Origin: Melioribacteraceae bacterium
GTDB taxonomy: Bacteria; Bacteroidota; Ignavibacteria; Ignavibacteriales; Melioribacteraceae
Direction of reading: 5' to 3'
Length of the DNA stretch: 64,000 bases
Assembly: GCA_024103215.1 (NCBI GenBank)
Contig: JAGFIY010000127.1
Span: 62,001-126,000 of the forward strand
Positions within the stretch are counted from its first letter, which is position 1. Every line of letters begins with the position of its first letter. This document shows positions 1-9,663 of the stretch, in pieces. The translations under genes and the position numbers were made by a program. The notes beneath the pieces were generated by a model, which worked only from the letters and a program-made list of their open reading frames with translations, was not told the DNA's origin and did not search any database.

Positions 1-1
1 T

Positions 2-1906
2 GATTCACTTTCCGGATCTGATAAATCAAGAAGCTTTGTAAAAACCTATCTCTTTTCGCCAAACGGAAGCATCATCGATTCTTCGGATTATCAAGTTAAT
101 TCTTCTGGAGATGTCGAAAAAAGTTTTGTTATTCAGAACCCTTTGCTGTGGTCACCCAAAACACCTGCAATTTATAAGGTGGTTCAAAAACTTTTCCGCA
201 ACGATATTTTATATGATGAGCTAATACGCGACTTTGCGATTTATAAACTTTTGCCCGATGATAATGGTTACCGCTTAAACAATAATGTTTTTCATTTTAA
301 GGGAACTGCTTACTTCTTCAACAAACCGGGAAGCGGAAATTTATTAACGTTGAAACAGATTGAGGACGATTTTATTAAAATAAAGGAGTTGGGTTTCAAC
401 TCAATTCGTTTTCCCAAAAGTGTTCCACATCCATATGCGCTTAAGGTATGCGAAAAACTTGGCTTGTTCGCATTTATAGAAGTGCCCATAAATTCGATCC
501 CGGATGAATTTGCTTCAAGCGAAAGTTTTGAAATTCGAGCAGTCGGATTCCTAAAAAATATGATTGAATATTATGCAGATTTCAAATCAGTTGTTGCGAT
601 AGGTTTAGGTGCTTCATACATAGGAACTTCGGTATCTCAATTAGATTTTGTTAATAAGCTTGGAAGATTAGTAAAAGATCAAAGTAGTTTGTTTACATAC
701 GCCTCTTTCGTAAATCTCCCCGAGAAGGAATTGCATAACGTTGACCTAATCGGTTTGGAGATTTTCGCCGATGAAACGGAAGAATTCAAACACAAAATTG
801 AATCTGGTTTTAATTACAATGCGCAAAACAAAATCTTCATAAGCGAGGCGACCTATCCTACATTCAAACGGAGTACAAACGGCTACTTGAATAAATTTTC
901 TTTTGAAGGTCAAGCCAAATTTTTTGAGGATATAATTGAAATTTCGGAAAACACGGGGATAAGCGGTTTTTTTCTAAACTCATTTTTTGATTTTAGCGGG
1001 GATTTTGCTTCCCTCTTTTCCGGATATTCAAAAAATAATATTTATCATATCGGAATTTTGGACAGCAGCGGAAATCCGGGAAGACTTTCCTACAAAGTAA
1101 TCAAATCCCACTTAAACGATGGCGAAAGAACAACTATTCCCATTGGTTCAAAAAAAGATGATTCTCCGATATTGTTCATATTAGTTGGCGTACTTCTTTC
1201 TATTATTGTTGCGTTGCTGATAAATTCAAAAAGAAAATTTAGAGAAGATGCAACAAGAGCTTTGGTAAGACCATATAATTTTTTCGCGGATATCAGAGAC
1301 CATAGAATACTTTCCGGTATTCATTCAACAATTTTAATGCTTTGTTTGTCGGGTTCTTTCTCTCTTCTGCTTACAACGATTTTAACATATCTCCAATCAA
1401 ATATTCTTCTCGATAAAATTTTACTATCATTCGGCTGGGTTTGGTTGAGCGAAACGGTAAGTTATCTGGCTTGGCATCCGGTAGAATCTCTTTTATATCT
1501 TTTTCTATTGTCGGTCTCACTGTTCCTCATCCATAGCATTGTAATAAAAGCCGCTTCATTTTTTATTAAAACAAAAATTTTATTTACAAGCGTTTTCTTT
1601 ACGGTTGTTTGGGCATTCTTGCCGTTGGCTCTGCTTCTTCCGCTCGAGATTGTTTTGCATAGAATTTTAGCAGCTGAAATAGCAAACCTCTACATTTATG
1701 GTTTTATTCTGCTTTTTGTTTTCTGGTTAACCCAAAGAATGTTGAAAGGGATTTACGTGATTTTCGACGTAAGAGCGAGTGCTGTTTATTTTTATAGTTT
1801 CCTTCTGTTTCTAGTGGTGTTCGGAGGATTTCTGCTTTATTTTCAACTTTCCGAATCAACGATTTACTATATAATTAATTCCATAAAACAATACACTGTG
1901 CTGTAG
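2..1906 (+). CDS. Membrane-anchored glycoside hydrolase family 2-like protein (5' partial)
   Basis: The frame is open from base 2, so the gene begins before the window; 634 residues are visible. The motif QNPLLWSP (near 134-157) is the usual end of the GH2 beta-sandwich. A GH2-type TIM barrel follows, with FKGTAYF near 293-313 and a stretch matching the conserved partner-strand region near 398-510. The position of the GH2 acid/base, normally in GNE, reads GLGAS (602-616), so that glutamate is absent. A Glu in ISEATY (codon 845-847) could match the nucleophile. After about base 1165 come roughly six hydrophobic segments (near 1166-1222, 1325-1381, 1475-1537, 1586-1657, 1685-1735, 1784-1840), a Yip1-like layout. 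I infer an inner-membrane protein with an external sugar-binding or degenerate glycosidase domain. Substrate unknown. It ends 8 bases before smc. Confidence 0.75.
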   Translation, partial: DSLSGSDKSRSFVKTYLFSPNGSIIDSSDYQVNSSGDVEKSFVIQNPLLWSPKTPAIYKVVQKLFRNDILYDELIRDFAIYKLLPDDNGYRLNNNVFHFKGTAYFFNKPGSGNLLTLKQIEDDFIKIKELGFNSIRFPKSVPHPYALKVCEKLGLFAFIEVPINSIPDEFASSESFEIRAVGFLKNMIEYYADFKSVVAIGLGASYIGTSVSQLDFVNKLGRLVKDQSSLFTYASFVNLPEKELHNVDLIGLEIFADETEEFKHKIESGFNYNAQNKIFISEATYPTFKRSTNGYLNKFSFEGQAKFFEDIIEISENTGISGFFLNSFFDFSGDFASLFSGYSKNNIYHIGILDSSGNPGRLSYKVIKSHLNDGERTTIPIGSKKDDSPILFILVGVLLSIIVALLINSKRKFREDATRALVRPYNFFADIRDHRILSGIHSTILMLCLSGSFSLLLTTILTYLQSNILLDKILLSFGWVWLSETVSYLAWHPVESLLYLFLLSVSLFLIHSIVIKAASFFIKTKILFTSVFFTVVWAFLPLALLLPLEIVLHRILAAEIANLYIYGFILLFVFWLTQRMLKGIYVIFDVRASAVYFYSFLLFLVVFGGFLLYFQLSESTIYYIINSIKQYTVL

Positions 1907-1917
1907 GGGAATAATTG
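1905..1917 (+). promoter_or_regulatory. Ribosome binding site and TTG start of smc
   Basis: AGGGGA (1905-1910) lies four bases before a TTG codon (1915-1917). The protein from this TTG begins MYLSKLEIFGFKSF, the standard SMC N-terminus, and no ATG is nearby, so the TTG start is well supported. The site overlaps the stop codon of the upstream gene. Confidence 0.7.
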
Positions 1918-4900
1918 TATTTATCAAAACTTGAAATATTTGGTTTTAAGTCCTTTGCAAATAGAACTCAGATAAATTTTACAAAAGGTATAACAGGAAT
2001 TGTTGGGCCTAACGGCTGCGGGAAAACAAACATCGTTGATGCAATAAGATGGTGTTTGGGAGAACAAAAAAGCAGTACTCTCCGTTCCGATAAGATGGAA
2101 AATGTAATATTTAACGGAACTAAGTTGAAAAAATCCATGGGAATGTCGGAAGTTTCGCTAACGATGGTAAATGACGAAGGTTTGCTTCCCACAGAGTATT
2201 CCGAAGTTACTATAACACGTAGAATTTTCAGATCCGGTGAAAGCGAATATTTGCTAAACAAAAACCTGTGCAGGTTAAAAGACATAACTAATCTTTTCAT
2301 GGACACAGGTATGGGTACAAATGCATACTCGGTTATTGAGCTGAAAATGATCGAAACAATCCTCAGCAGCAAAGCCGATGAACGAAGAAGAATGTTTGAG
2401 GAAGCAGCTGGTGTCAATAAATACAAATTGCGAAGAAGACTAGCACTAAAAAAACTTGATGAAGTAAAAAGTGATTTAACTCGAGTAAACGATATCGTCT
2501 CCGAAGTTGAAAAACAAGTTCGTTCGTTGGAAAGGCAGGCAAAAAAGGCAGATAAGTACAACCAAATTCAATCTGTTCTTAGAGAAAAAGAACTGGACTG
2601 GGCGGAGCGAGAATACGCATTATCCAACGCAAATATTTTAAGATTTACTTCACAAATAGAAGGATTCAAAACAAAGAAAAATAACATCGATTTTGAAATT
2701 AGAAAAACAGAGAATGACCTTATAGAATTTCGAAACAAAATTTCGGAGGTCGATTCCGAACTTAGCAGCAAACGATTGGAAATTTCGAACGAAACGAATC
2801 TGCTTCATAGTGTGCAGCAAAAAATTTCGGTGAGTGAAGAAAGATTAAAATCACTTACCACTAATATTGGGAGATATAAACAAGAATTGGAGGAACTTCG
2901 ACTTCAAAACGATGAGATCGACGAAACGATTTTGGAAAACAAATCAAAAATTGAAACTCTCAACAGAAGTAACAGTGAGATAGAAGAAAAACTTTCCGAA
3001 AGCGAATCACATGTAACAGAACTCAAGGTTGAGGTTGAGGAAAAGCAAAAAAATCTCCGTTCTTATAATGAGGTAGTAATTGAAATCTATAAAAAGGAAG
3101 AAAGCAAAAAAAACAGTTTAGCGAACGCACAACTATCGCTTCAGAAAAACGACGAACAAATTTCTTTACTTAACAAGAAAATCCAAAATCTTACTAACAA
3201 CATTGCTAAGACAGTCGGTTATCTTGAAAATTTAGAGAATGAAAAAACCGCTTTATCAAAAAGCTTGGAAGAGTCGGAAGCAAAATTCGTCAGTAAGCAA
3301 AAGGAAAAAGAATCACTCGAAAAAAAACTCGGTAAGCTTAAAGAAAACGAACTTGATCAGAAAAGTGCGATAGGAAATTTAAAGAACAAAATTGATTTTC
3401 TTCAAACACTAATTACAAATCTCGAAGGAATTTCAAAAGGTTCAAAAGTTCTTTTAGACAGCCGTGGTTGGACGGATAAGGACAAAAATATTTTTGCCGA
3501 TGTTGGATCTTCACAAGAAAAATACAGGTTTGCTGTTGAAGCTTCACTGAAAAATGTGCTTAACAATTTGTTGATCGAGAATATTGACGATCTTAACAAA
3601 GCAGTTGAATATCTCAACAGAAACAATCTGGGGAAAGCTTCATTTTATCTTTTGAACAATGAGCCGGACACAAATACAATTTCCTCAAAACTTTCGAACT
3701 ATATAATAAACAGAAAAAGAAAAAAAATTGCCCGAGAAGCTTCATTTATTAATTGGACTTCTCTCCTCGTTGAAACCGAAGATAAATGGAAACCTTACTT
3801 CGATAAAGTACTCAGCAACAAGGCGGTAGTATCAGATCTAAAAACTGCGCTTCTTCTGTCAAAAAAATATCCGGAATTCAGTTATGCAACTCTTAATGGG
3901 GATATAGTTGAAAAAGGCGGAATCATCGAAGCCGGTTCGGAACCCAAGCTTGACGATACACTTTTCGGAAGAAAACAGCTTGTTGAAAATCTAAAAAATG
4001 AAATCCCGGTTCTTGAACAAAAACTTAAAGAGATCCAAGCAGAAATCGATTCGACTGAAAGAGCAATCTCTTCAATTGATTTGAAAGTAATTTCCGAAGA
4101 AGGGAAAATGTTGATAAACGATATTAACAACATCGAAAAACAATTGAATCAATTCGAGTTTGAGAAAAATAAGTCGACAGAAGAAATCGACAAAACACAA
4201 GATCAGATAAAAGAATTTGCCGGTGAATCCAACAGGCTTAATAATTTGATTGAGATACTTACTAAAGAAATAGCGATCGTCGAAGAAGAAAAATCAACGG
4301 CTGATAAAAAACACAACGAGCTTGAAACTTACTTAAGAAGCAGTGAAGAAAAGCTTGCGCATAGTGTCCAAAATCAAAATCAATATCGTCTGGAACTTGA
4401 GAGAATCAATGGTCAAATTCAAAATTCGGATAACTCAATTGAGCGTGCAGAAAAAACGAGGGAAAATGTTTCAGCAACAATCGATAAAAGAATAACACAA
4501 ATAGATTCCACAAAAACTGAAATCGAAGAAATTAAAACATCACTTACCGAAATGCAGCGCGAATTAGATGAAATTAACGGAAGAAGAAATGTTTTAATCC
4601 AACAAGAAAATGAGATAGAAGAAAAATTAAAAGAATTGAAAACTGAAGCTTCTAAATATGAATCTGCCGTAACTGAAATGCGCAATGAGAGACAGGAACT
4701 CTCAGATTCGATCCACGAAATTGATATTAAACTAAACGAACTCGGGATCCGTCTCGAAGGATTAAAAGATCACATAAGGGAAGAATATAATTTAGAACTG
4801 GAACTTAAAGAATTTACTGATCTAGATGAATTTAATTTTTCGGATACTAAAAGTGAAATCGAAAACTTAAAATCGCAGTTAAAAAACTTGGGACCAATAA

Positions 4901-5502
4901 ATCTCCTTGCTTATTCGGAGTATGAAGAAGAAAAAGAAAGAATGGATTTTCTTCACAAGCAGCGTGATGATTTGATCGATTCGGAAAAAGATCTTGTGAA
5001 GACAATTCACGACATAAACGAAACAGCTCAAGAAAAATTCAAGGAAACCTTCGAGGAAATTAGGGCAAACTTTGTAAAAATTTTTAGAACGCTCTTTGAT
5101 CCCGGTGATGAAGCAGATTTGGTAATAGACGAGAACGAAGATCCGCTTGAATCAAAAATTGAGATTATTGCCAAACCGAAAGGTAAACGTCCGACTTCAA
5201 TTGAACTCCTCTCCGGTGGAGAAAAAACACTTACTGCAACTGCTTTGCTTTTTGCTATTTATCTCGTCAAACCATCTCCGTTTTGTATTCTTGACGAAGT
5301 TGATGCTCCGCTCGATGATGCAAATATAGATAGGTTCACTAAGCTGATAAAAGAATTTAGTTCAAAAACACAGTTCATAATTGTTACTCATAACAAACGC
5401 ACAATGGAATCTGCAGAAAACATGTACGGTGTTACAATGCAGGAAGAAGGAGTTTCCAAATTGGCAGCGGTTCAGTTCAACGAAGATTTACCGGTAAATT
5501 AG
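1915..5502 (+). CDS. smc: Chromosome segregation protein SMC
   Basis: SMC is the ATPase of the bacterial condensin, which compacts and helps segregate chromosomes, normally with ScpA and ScpB (not in this window). At 1195 residues it has the usual length. The Walker A motif GPNGCGKTN is at residues 31-39. Long Glu/Lys-rich coiled coils (about 165-500 and 680-1000) flank a hinge domain (about 510-660). The C-terminal head has the signature LLSGGEKTLTA (near 1100) and the Walker B ILDEVDAPLDD (near 1125). Translation starts at TTG with a good ribosome binding site, 8 bases after the membrane GH2-like gene. The neighbours give no specific functional hint. Confidence 0.97.
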   Translation: MYLSKLEIFGFKSFANRTQINFTKGITGIVGPNGCGKTNIVDAIRWCLGEQKSSTLRSDKMENVIFNGTKLKKSMGMSEVSLTMVNDEGLLPTEYSEVTITRRIFRSGESEYLLNKNLCRLKDITNLFMDTGMGTNAYSVIELKMIETILSSKADERRRMFEEAAGVNKYKLRRRLALKKLDEVKSDLTRVNDIVSEVEKQVRSLERQAKKADKYNQIQSVLREKELDWAEREYALSNANILRFTSQIEGFKTKKNNIDFEIRKTENDLIEFRNKISEVDSELSSKRLEISNETNLLHSVQQKISVSEERLKSLTTNIGRYKQELEELRLQNDEIDETILENKSKIETLNRSNSEIEEKLSESESHVTELKVEVEEKQKNLRSYNEVVIEIYKKEESKKNSLANAQLSLQKNDEQISLLNKKIQNLTNNIAKTVGYLENLENEKTALSKSLEESEAKFVSKQKEKESLEKKLGKLKENELDQKSAIGNLKNKIDFLQTLITNLEGISKGSKVLLDSRGWTDKDKNIFADVGSSQEKYRFAVEASLKNVLNNLLIENIDDLNKAVEYLNRNNLGKASFYLLNNEPDTNTISSKLSNYIINRKRKKIAREASFINWTSLLVETEDKWKPYFDKVLSNKAVVSDLKTALLLSKKYPEFSYATLNGDIVEKGGIIEAGSEPKLDDTLFGRKQLVENLKNEIPVLEQKLKEIQAEIDSTERAISSIDLKVISEEGKMLINDINNIEKQLNQFEFEKNKSTEEIDKTQDQIKEFAGESNRLNNLIEILTKEIAIVEEEKSTADKKHNELETYLRSSEEKLAHSVQNQNQYRLELERINGQIQNSDNSIERAEKTRENVSATIDKRITQIDSTKTEIEEIKTSLTEMQRELDEINGRRNVLIQQENEIEEKLKELKTEASKYESAVTEMRNERQELSDSIHEIDIKLNELGIRLEGLKDHIREEYNLELELKEFTDLDEFNFSDTKSEIENLKSQLKNLGPINLLAYSEYEEEKERMDFLHKQRDDLIDSEKDLVKTIHDINETAQEKFKETFEEIRANFVKIFRTLFDPGDEADLVIDENEDPLESKIEIIAKPKGKRPTSIELLSGGEKTLTATALLFAIYLVKPSPFCILDEVDAPLDDANIDRFTKLIKEFSSKTQFIIVTHNKRTMESAENMYGVTMQEEGVSKLAAVQFNEDLPVN

Positions 5503-5507
5503 ATTTT

Positions 5508-6230
5508 ATGGAAGAGAAAATATTCAAAGTATTTATTGATTTCGACGGAACAGTAACTAAAACAGACGTTGGGGAAGAATTGTTTCTTCGGTTTGGAGAT
5601 CCGCATAAAGCAAAGGAAATCATTTCACTTTGGATGGAAGATAAAATTACATCTGTGGAAACATGGGAAAGACTCTGCGAAACAGTTGAAAATCTTAATC
5701 GCGACGATCTCAACAAAATGATCGATGAAATTGAGATTGATGATTACTTTCACGAGTTCCTAAACTACTGTGAATCAAATAATATAGAAGTGATGATCCT
5801 AAGTGATGGATTAGATTATTATATCGATAGAATTTTGACGAGAGAAAAATTGTCTCATCTTAATTTTGTTTCGAATAAGGTTGAGTTCGGTAAAAATAAT
5901 GAAATGCTTCCCTCGTTTCCTTATACTGATGAAGAATGCAGTCAATGTGCAAACTGTAAAAGAAATCATGTTATTGCCAACAGCGGCGACGACGAGTACT
6001 CCGTTTATATCGGGGACGGTTATTCGGACAAATGCCCTGCTCAATATTGCGATTTTATATTTGCAAAAAAATCACTTCTTAAATACTGCGAAAAAAACAG
6101 AATCTCATATTTCCCCTATTCTTCGTTCGCAGATGTTCTTAAAATTTTTAAGAAACTTCAATCAAAAAAACGGCTGCGAAAAAGGCACCAAGCCGAATTA
6201 AAAAGAAAAGAAGTTTACGCACAAGGATAA
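5508..6230 (+). CDS. HAD-IB family phosphatase, MtnX/SerB-like
   Basis: A 240-residue HAD-superfamily phosphatase. Motif I is DFDGTVT with D11 and D13, motif II is the Ser in ILSDG (S99), and motif III is IGDGYSD with D170 and D174. The helical cap between motifs I and II fits subfamily IB, as in phosphoserine phosphatase and MtnX. A Cys triplet C144-x2-C147-x2-C150 before motif III resembles the Cys-containing segment of MtnX-like proteins and could bind metal. No methionine-salvage gene is nearby, so the substrate is open. The C-terminus is very basic (KKRLRKRHQ). It starts 5 bases after smc and is probably cotranscribed with it. Confidence 0.75.
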   Translation: MEEKIFKVFIDFDGTVTKTDVGEELFLRFGDPHKAKEIISLWMEDKITSVETWERLCETVENLNRDDLNKMIDEIEIDDYFHEFLNYCESNNIEVMILSDGLDYYIDRILTREKLSHLNFVSNKVEFGKNNEMLPSFPYTDEECSQCANCKRNHVIANSGDDEYSVYIGDGYSDKCPAQYCDFIFAKKSLLKYCEKNRISYFPYSSFADVLKIFKKLQSKKRLRKRHQAELKRKEVYAQG

Positions 6231-6232
6231 AG

Positions 6233-6823
6233 ATGAGTAATATTTCCAATTTATTTTTTAAGTATAGAAGTTATACACCTGTTCCCTTTCTTATAATTAT
6301 GCTGGTGTTTCAGAAAGCCGATTTGATAAGTATTGCAGTTGGATTGATCATTGCACTTATCGGAGAATCATTCAGACTTTGGGGCGTATGCTACGCTGGA
6401 AGTGAGACAAGAACAACCGGTAGTGTCGGCGGAACTTTTCTCGTCGTTAGTGGTGCCTTTTCCTACTTGCGGAATCCGCTTTATTTCGGGAACATACTTA
6501 TTTATTTGGGAATAGGAATCATGTCTATGGCGTTGTTTCCTTACCTCCAAATCGTTGCCCTTGCTTTCTTCTTTATTCAATATCACTTCATTATTAATGA
6601 AGAAGAAAAATATCTTCAAAAAACATTTGGACAGGAGTATTCAGACTACAAAAAAAATGTTCCCCGCTTATTCCCGAAATTTACTCAGTATAAAAACGAG
6701 AGTATTCAACAGCCGCCTTTAAACATAAAAGCCGGAATGCAAAGCGAGAAAAGGACGCTTCAAGCATTTGGAATTGTCACTTTAATTTTGATTTTACTTT
6801 ACATTTTTGAAATCGGTTTATGA
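6233..6823 (+). CDS. Isoprenylcysteine/phospholipid methyltransferase-like membrane protein
   Basis: A 196-residue multi-pass membrane protein of the ICMT/PEMT methyltransferase superfamily. The family core is visible: YLRNPLYFGN on a membrane helix (near residues 79-88), then EEEKYLQKTFG..Y..Y (near 121-138), which in the family forms the SAM-binding end. Four to five hydrophobic segments are present, including one at the extreme C-terminus. The substrate cannot be read from sequence; lipids or prenylated compounds are usual. An AAGGAT ribosome binding site precedes the ATG, 2 bases after the HAD phosphatase gene. Its end overlaps lpxB by 4 bases, so it belongs to the lipid A gene run. Confidence 0.75.
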   Translation: MSNISNLFFKYRSYTPVPFLIIMLVFQKADLISIAVGLIIALIGESFRLWGVCYAGSETRTTGSVGGTFLVVSGAFSYLRNPLYFGNILIYLGIGIMSMALFPYLQIVALAFFFIQYHFIINEEEKYLQKTFGQEYSDYKKNVPRLFPKFTQYKNESIQQPPLNIKAGMQSEKRTLQAFGIVTLILILLYIFEIGL

Positions 6824-7944
6824 AGAAAATTATGATCATAGCCGGTGAAGCTTCGGGGGATTTACATGGTGCTTCTCTAATTGAAAATATGAAAGCGATT
6901 GAGCCGGAACTAAAATTTTTCGGCATAGGCGGTGACAATATGATCAATGCCGGGATGAATGCCGATTATCATATAAAGGATATGGCGTTTCTTGGTTTTT
7001 ATGAAGTCGTAAAGCATATTCCATTCATTAAAAAAGTTCAGAAGCAGCTATTGAATAAAATTAATGACGAAAAAATTGAAAGGGTTGTTTTAATAGATTA
7101 TCCCGGTTTCAACCTTAACTTTGCAAAAAAACTGCACAAACTTAAAAAGGAAATCTATTACTACATTTCACCACAGTTGTGGGCTTGGGGAAGGGGCCGC
7201 ATAAAGAAAATAAAAAAAATGATAACTAAGATGATAGTTGTATTCCCGTTCGAAAAAGAGTTTTATAAAAATGAAGGCATTGATGTTGAGTATGTTGGAC
7301 ACCCTTTAGTTGAACGCATGAAAAATTATCATTTTATGAAGAGAGAAAAATTAATAGACAAATTTGAATTGGATCCCGAAAAGGAAATACTTCTTCTTAT
7401 GCCCGGTAGCAGAAAACAGGAAATCAAGTCGCATTTTTTGCCTATGATAAAAGCTGCAGAAAAAATTGCATCAGATTTCAAAATGCAGATTGTTGTTTTG
7501 ATTCCCCCGTTTATGGATGTAAAACTGTTCAACGACCTCGATTTTACAGTATCATATAAAATTATAAATGAAAACAATTACGATCTGATTCGTCAAGCTA
7601 AGTTCGGAATAATTAAATCCGGTACATCAACCATTGAGGCGGGAATTCTCGGACTTCCGATGATCGTGGTTTATTCAACCGGAAGAATAACTTATTCAAT
7701 CGGCAAAGCATTGATCACAGTTAACAATATTGCAATGATCAACATTATTGCCGGAAAAGAAATTGTCCCGGAATTAATACAAAATGATTTGAACGTAACC
7801 AACATATACGAAAAGTCGAAAGAAATTCTTGCAGACAATCAAAAACTTAACACAATAAAAAGCGAACTTGCAATTGCGGCAAAAAAACTTGGAGATACTG
7901 GCGCATCAAAGCGAGCTGCAGAATTGATATTAAAATCAGCGTAG
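6820..7944 (+). CDS. lpxB: Lipid-A-disaccharide synthase LpxB
   Basis: LpxB joins UDP-2,3-diacylglucosamine to lipid X to form the lipid A disaccharide at the cytoplasmic face of the inner membrane. The 374-residue protein has the family signature IAGEASGDLHGA at its N-terminus. Further family blocks are YISPQLWAWG.GR (near 110-122), VGHPLVE (near 155) and MPGSRKQEI (near 190), and the C-terminal sugar-nucleotide region KSGTSTIEA. It overlaps the upstream methyltransferase gene by 4 bases (ATGA) and runs straight into the acyltransferase gene, so the three are translationally linked. Confidence 0.96.
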   Translation: MKKIMIIAGEASGDLHGASLIENMKAIEPELKFFGIGGDNMINAGMNADYHIKDMAFLGFYEVVKHIPFIKKVQKQLLNKINDEKIERVVLIDYPGFNLNFAKKLHKLKKEIYYYISPQLWAWGRGRIKKIKKMITKMIVVFPFEKEFYKNEGIDVEYVGHPLVERMKNYHFMKREKLIDKFELDPEKEILLLMPGSRKQEIKSHFLPMIKAAEKIASDFKMQIVVLIPPFMDVKLFNDLDFTVSYKIINENNYDLIRQAKFGIIKSGTSTIEAGILGLPMIVVYSTGRITYSIGKALITVNNIAMINIIAGKEIVPELIQNDLNVTNIYEKSKEILADNQKLNTIKSELAIAAKKLGDTGASKRAAELILKSA

Positions 7945-8598
7945 ATGAAACACGATATTTTACAGAAAATAGGTTTGGTTGTTCTTCCGAAAATTCTGAG
8001 TATATACTTGAAAACATTACGAATCGAGAAAAGCGAGTTATTGAAATTAAAAAGGAATTATGAAGTAGAAATCAATCCGGTTTTTACTTTTTGGCATTCC
8101 AAAATGTTTGCAGGCTGGTACATTAACAGAAGCAATAAATCTGCGGCTTTAGTAAGCAAAAGTAAAGACGGTGAGCTTTTAACTAGAATTTTGAAAAATT
8201 GGAATTATAAAATAACACGCGGCTCTAGCCACAAAGGAGGCAAAGAAGCGTTGGGTGAAATGATCAACTTGATCGAAAAAGGCTATTCACTTTGCATCAC
8301 TCCGGATGGTCCGACTGGACCTCCACAAAAGATGAAAGCCGGCTGTGTAATCGCAGCAAAGAAAACTTCGGTTCCACTTGTGTTGATTGGTATTGGTTAT
8401 TCGCAAAAAATTAGACTCAATAGCTGGGATAGTATGGAAATACCTTTACCATTCAGCAAAGTGGTCGTCCTTTTTGATGAACCGATTTATGTTAATAAAG
8501 ATCTAACTTATGATGAAACCTCGCAAATAATTATTAACGCCGAGGAAAAATTAAACAGAATAAATTATCAGGCTGAAAAAATTGCTAAAGGCGCTTAA
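7945..8598 (+). CDS. DUF374-type lysophospholipid acyltransferase family protein
   Basis: A 217-residue protein of the DUF374 family, related to lysophospholipid and lipid A acyltransferases. Visible family features are FWHSKMFAGW near residue 50, SKSKDGELLT (near 73), the RGSSHKGG block and ITPDGPTGPP (near 111-120). The exact acceptor is unknown. Its position directly between lpxB and lpxK suggests a role in lipid A or another envelope lipid, possibly as a lipid A secondary acyltransferase. The ATG directly follows the lpxB stop codon, and the 3' end overlaps lpxK by 17 bases. Confidence 0.85.
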   Translation: MKHDILQKIGLVVLPKILSIYLKTLRIEKSELLKLKRNYEVEINPVFTFWHSKMFAGWYINRSNKSAALVSKSKDGELLTRILKNWNYKITRGSSHKGGKEALGEMINLIEKGYSLCITPDGPTGPPQKMKAGCVIAAKKTSVPLVLIGIGYSQKIRLNSWDSMEIPLPFSKVVVLFDEPIYVNKDLTYDETSQIIINAEEKLNRINYQAEKIAKGA

Positions 8599-9634
8599 AA
8601 TAATTTCGGTTCCACTTGTACCGATTTACTTTCTCATAATTTATTTGAGGAATTTGTTCTTTGATATTGAGTGGTTCAAAGCAAAAAAAGTTGATGCGTT
8701 AGTTATTTCGGTAGGCAACATTTCGGTTGGCGGCTCAGGTAAAACTCCCGCTGTTCTTTATATCGCGGGCTTGCTTAAAGATATGGGGAAAAAAGTTGGA
8801 ATCCTCAGCAGGGGGTATCAGAGAGAAACAAGAGGTTACCTGCTTGTATCTGACGGAAACGAATTAAAATGTACTGTTCACCAATGCGGTGATGAAATTT
8901 ATCTCACTGCAAAAGAACTTAAAGTTCCTGCTGCTGTTGCCGAACGCAGAGTTGAAGGAGCAAAACGGCTTATTGCAGACACTCAAGTTGAATACATAGT
9001 TTTGGATGATGCATTTCAGCATAGATGGATTCATAGAGATCTGGATATTGTTATGATTGATCAAAGATTTATGCTGAAAGAAAAATCTATGGATAAATTA
9101 TTACTCCCATCAGGAGTGTTGCGAGAATCATTTTCTGCGTTAAAGCGTGCCGATGCTGTTATTATTAACAGTAAGTTTTCACAAAAGGAATTGATTCCGC
9201 CAAAATACGAACCTTATCTGAACAATCTATCCTTGTTCAGAGGAAAATATGAATGCACCGGTGTTCATGATGTAAAAACCGGTAAAGTTTATTCTATGAA
9301 AGAATTTCAAGGACAAAAAAGTTTGGTGGTATGCGGAATTGCAAGACCATTTTCGTTTCTTCAGCTTCTTGAACAGAATGAAATTGATTTCACAAACAAA
9401 TTGCTGTTCCCGGATCACAAAGAGTATGCTATGCATGAAATTCAAAAAATTAGAAAGAAATTTTATGACACAAATGCATATTCGGTTCTTACAACCCAGA
9501 AGGATGCGGTTAAACTTGCAAACTATTCGGTTGAACTTGATGATATCGATATATACTATGCAAAAATTGATCTGGTGATTGAAAACAAGGATGAATTTTT
9601 ACAACTAATAAACAAGAAAATAGAGAATTATTAA
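8582..9634 (+). CDS. lpxK: Tetraacyldisaccharide 4'-kinase LpxK
   Basis: LpxK phosphorylates the 4' position of the lipid A disaccharide using ATP at the inner membrane. The 350-residue protein has an N-terminal hydrophobic anchor, then the P-loop SVGNISVGGSGKTP (about residues 42-55), GILSRGYQR, and VLDDAFQHR (near 141), all typical of LpxK. The start is taken as TTG, within the last 17 bases of the acyltransferase gene; no ATG precedes the anchor. With lpxB upstream it supplies two consecutive lipid A steps. The early lpx genes are outside the window. Confidence 0.95.
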   Translation: MLKALKIISVPLVPIYFLIIYLRNLFFDIEWFKAKKVDALVISVGNISVGGSGKTPAVLYIAGLLKDMGKKVGILSRGYQRETRGYLLVSDGNELKCTVHQCGDEIYLTAKELKVPAAVAERRVEGAKRLIADTQVEYIVLDDAFQHRWIHRDLDIVMIDQRFMLKEKSMDKLLLPSGVLRESFSALKRADAVIINSKFSQKELIPPKYEPYLNNLSLFRGKYECTGVHDVKTGKVYSMKEFQGQKSLVVCGIARPFSFLQLLEQNEIDFTNKLLFPDHKEYAMHEIQKIRKKFYDTNAYSVLTTQKDAVKLANYSVELDDIDIYYAKIDLVIENKDEFLQLINKKIENY

Positions 9635-9663
9635 TTATTAATACTAAAATGGAGGCTACTTAA

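Noticed and set aside
1968-2561. Open frame of 197 codons on the - strand inside smc
   Set aside because: It lies opposite the well-conserved SMC head, has a Ser/Leu-rich composition typical of a reverse frame, and shows no motif.
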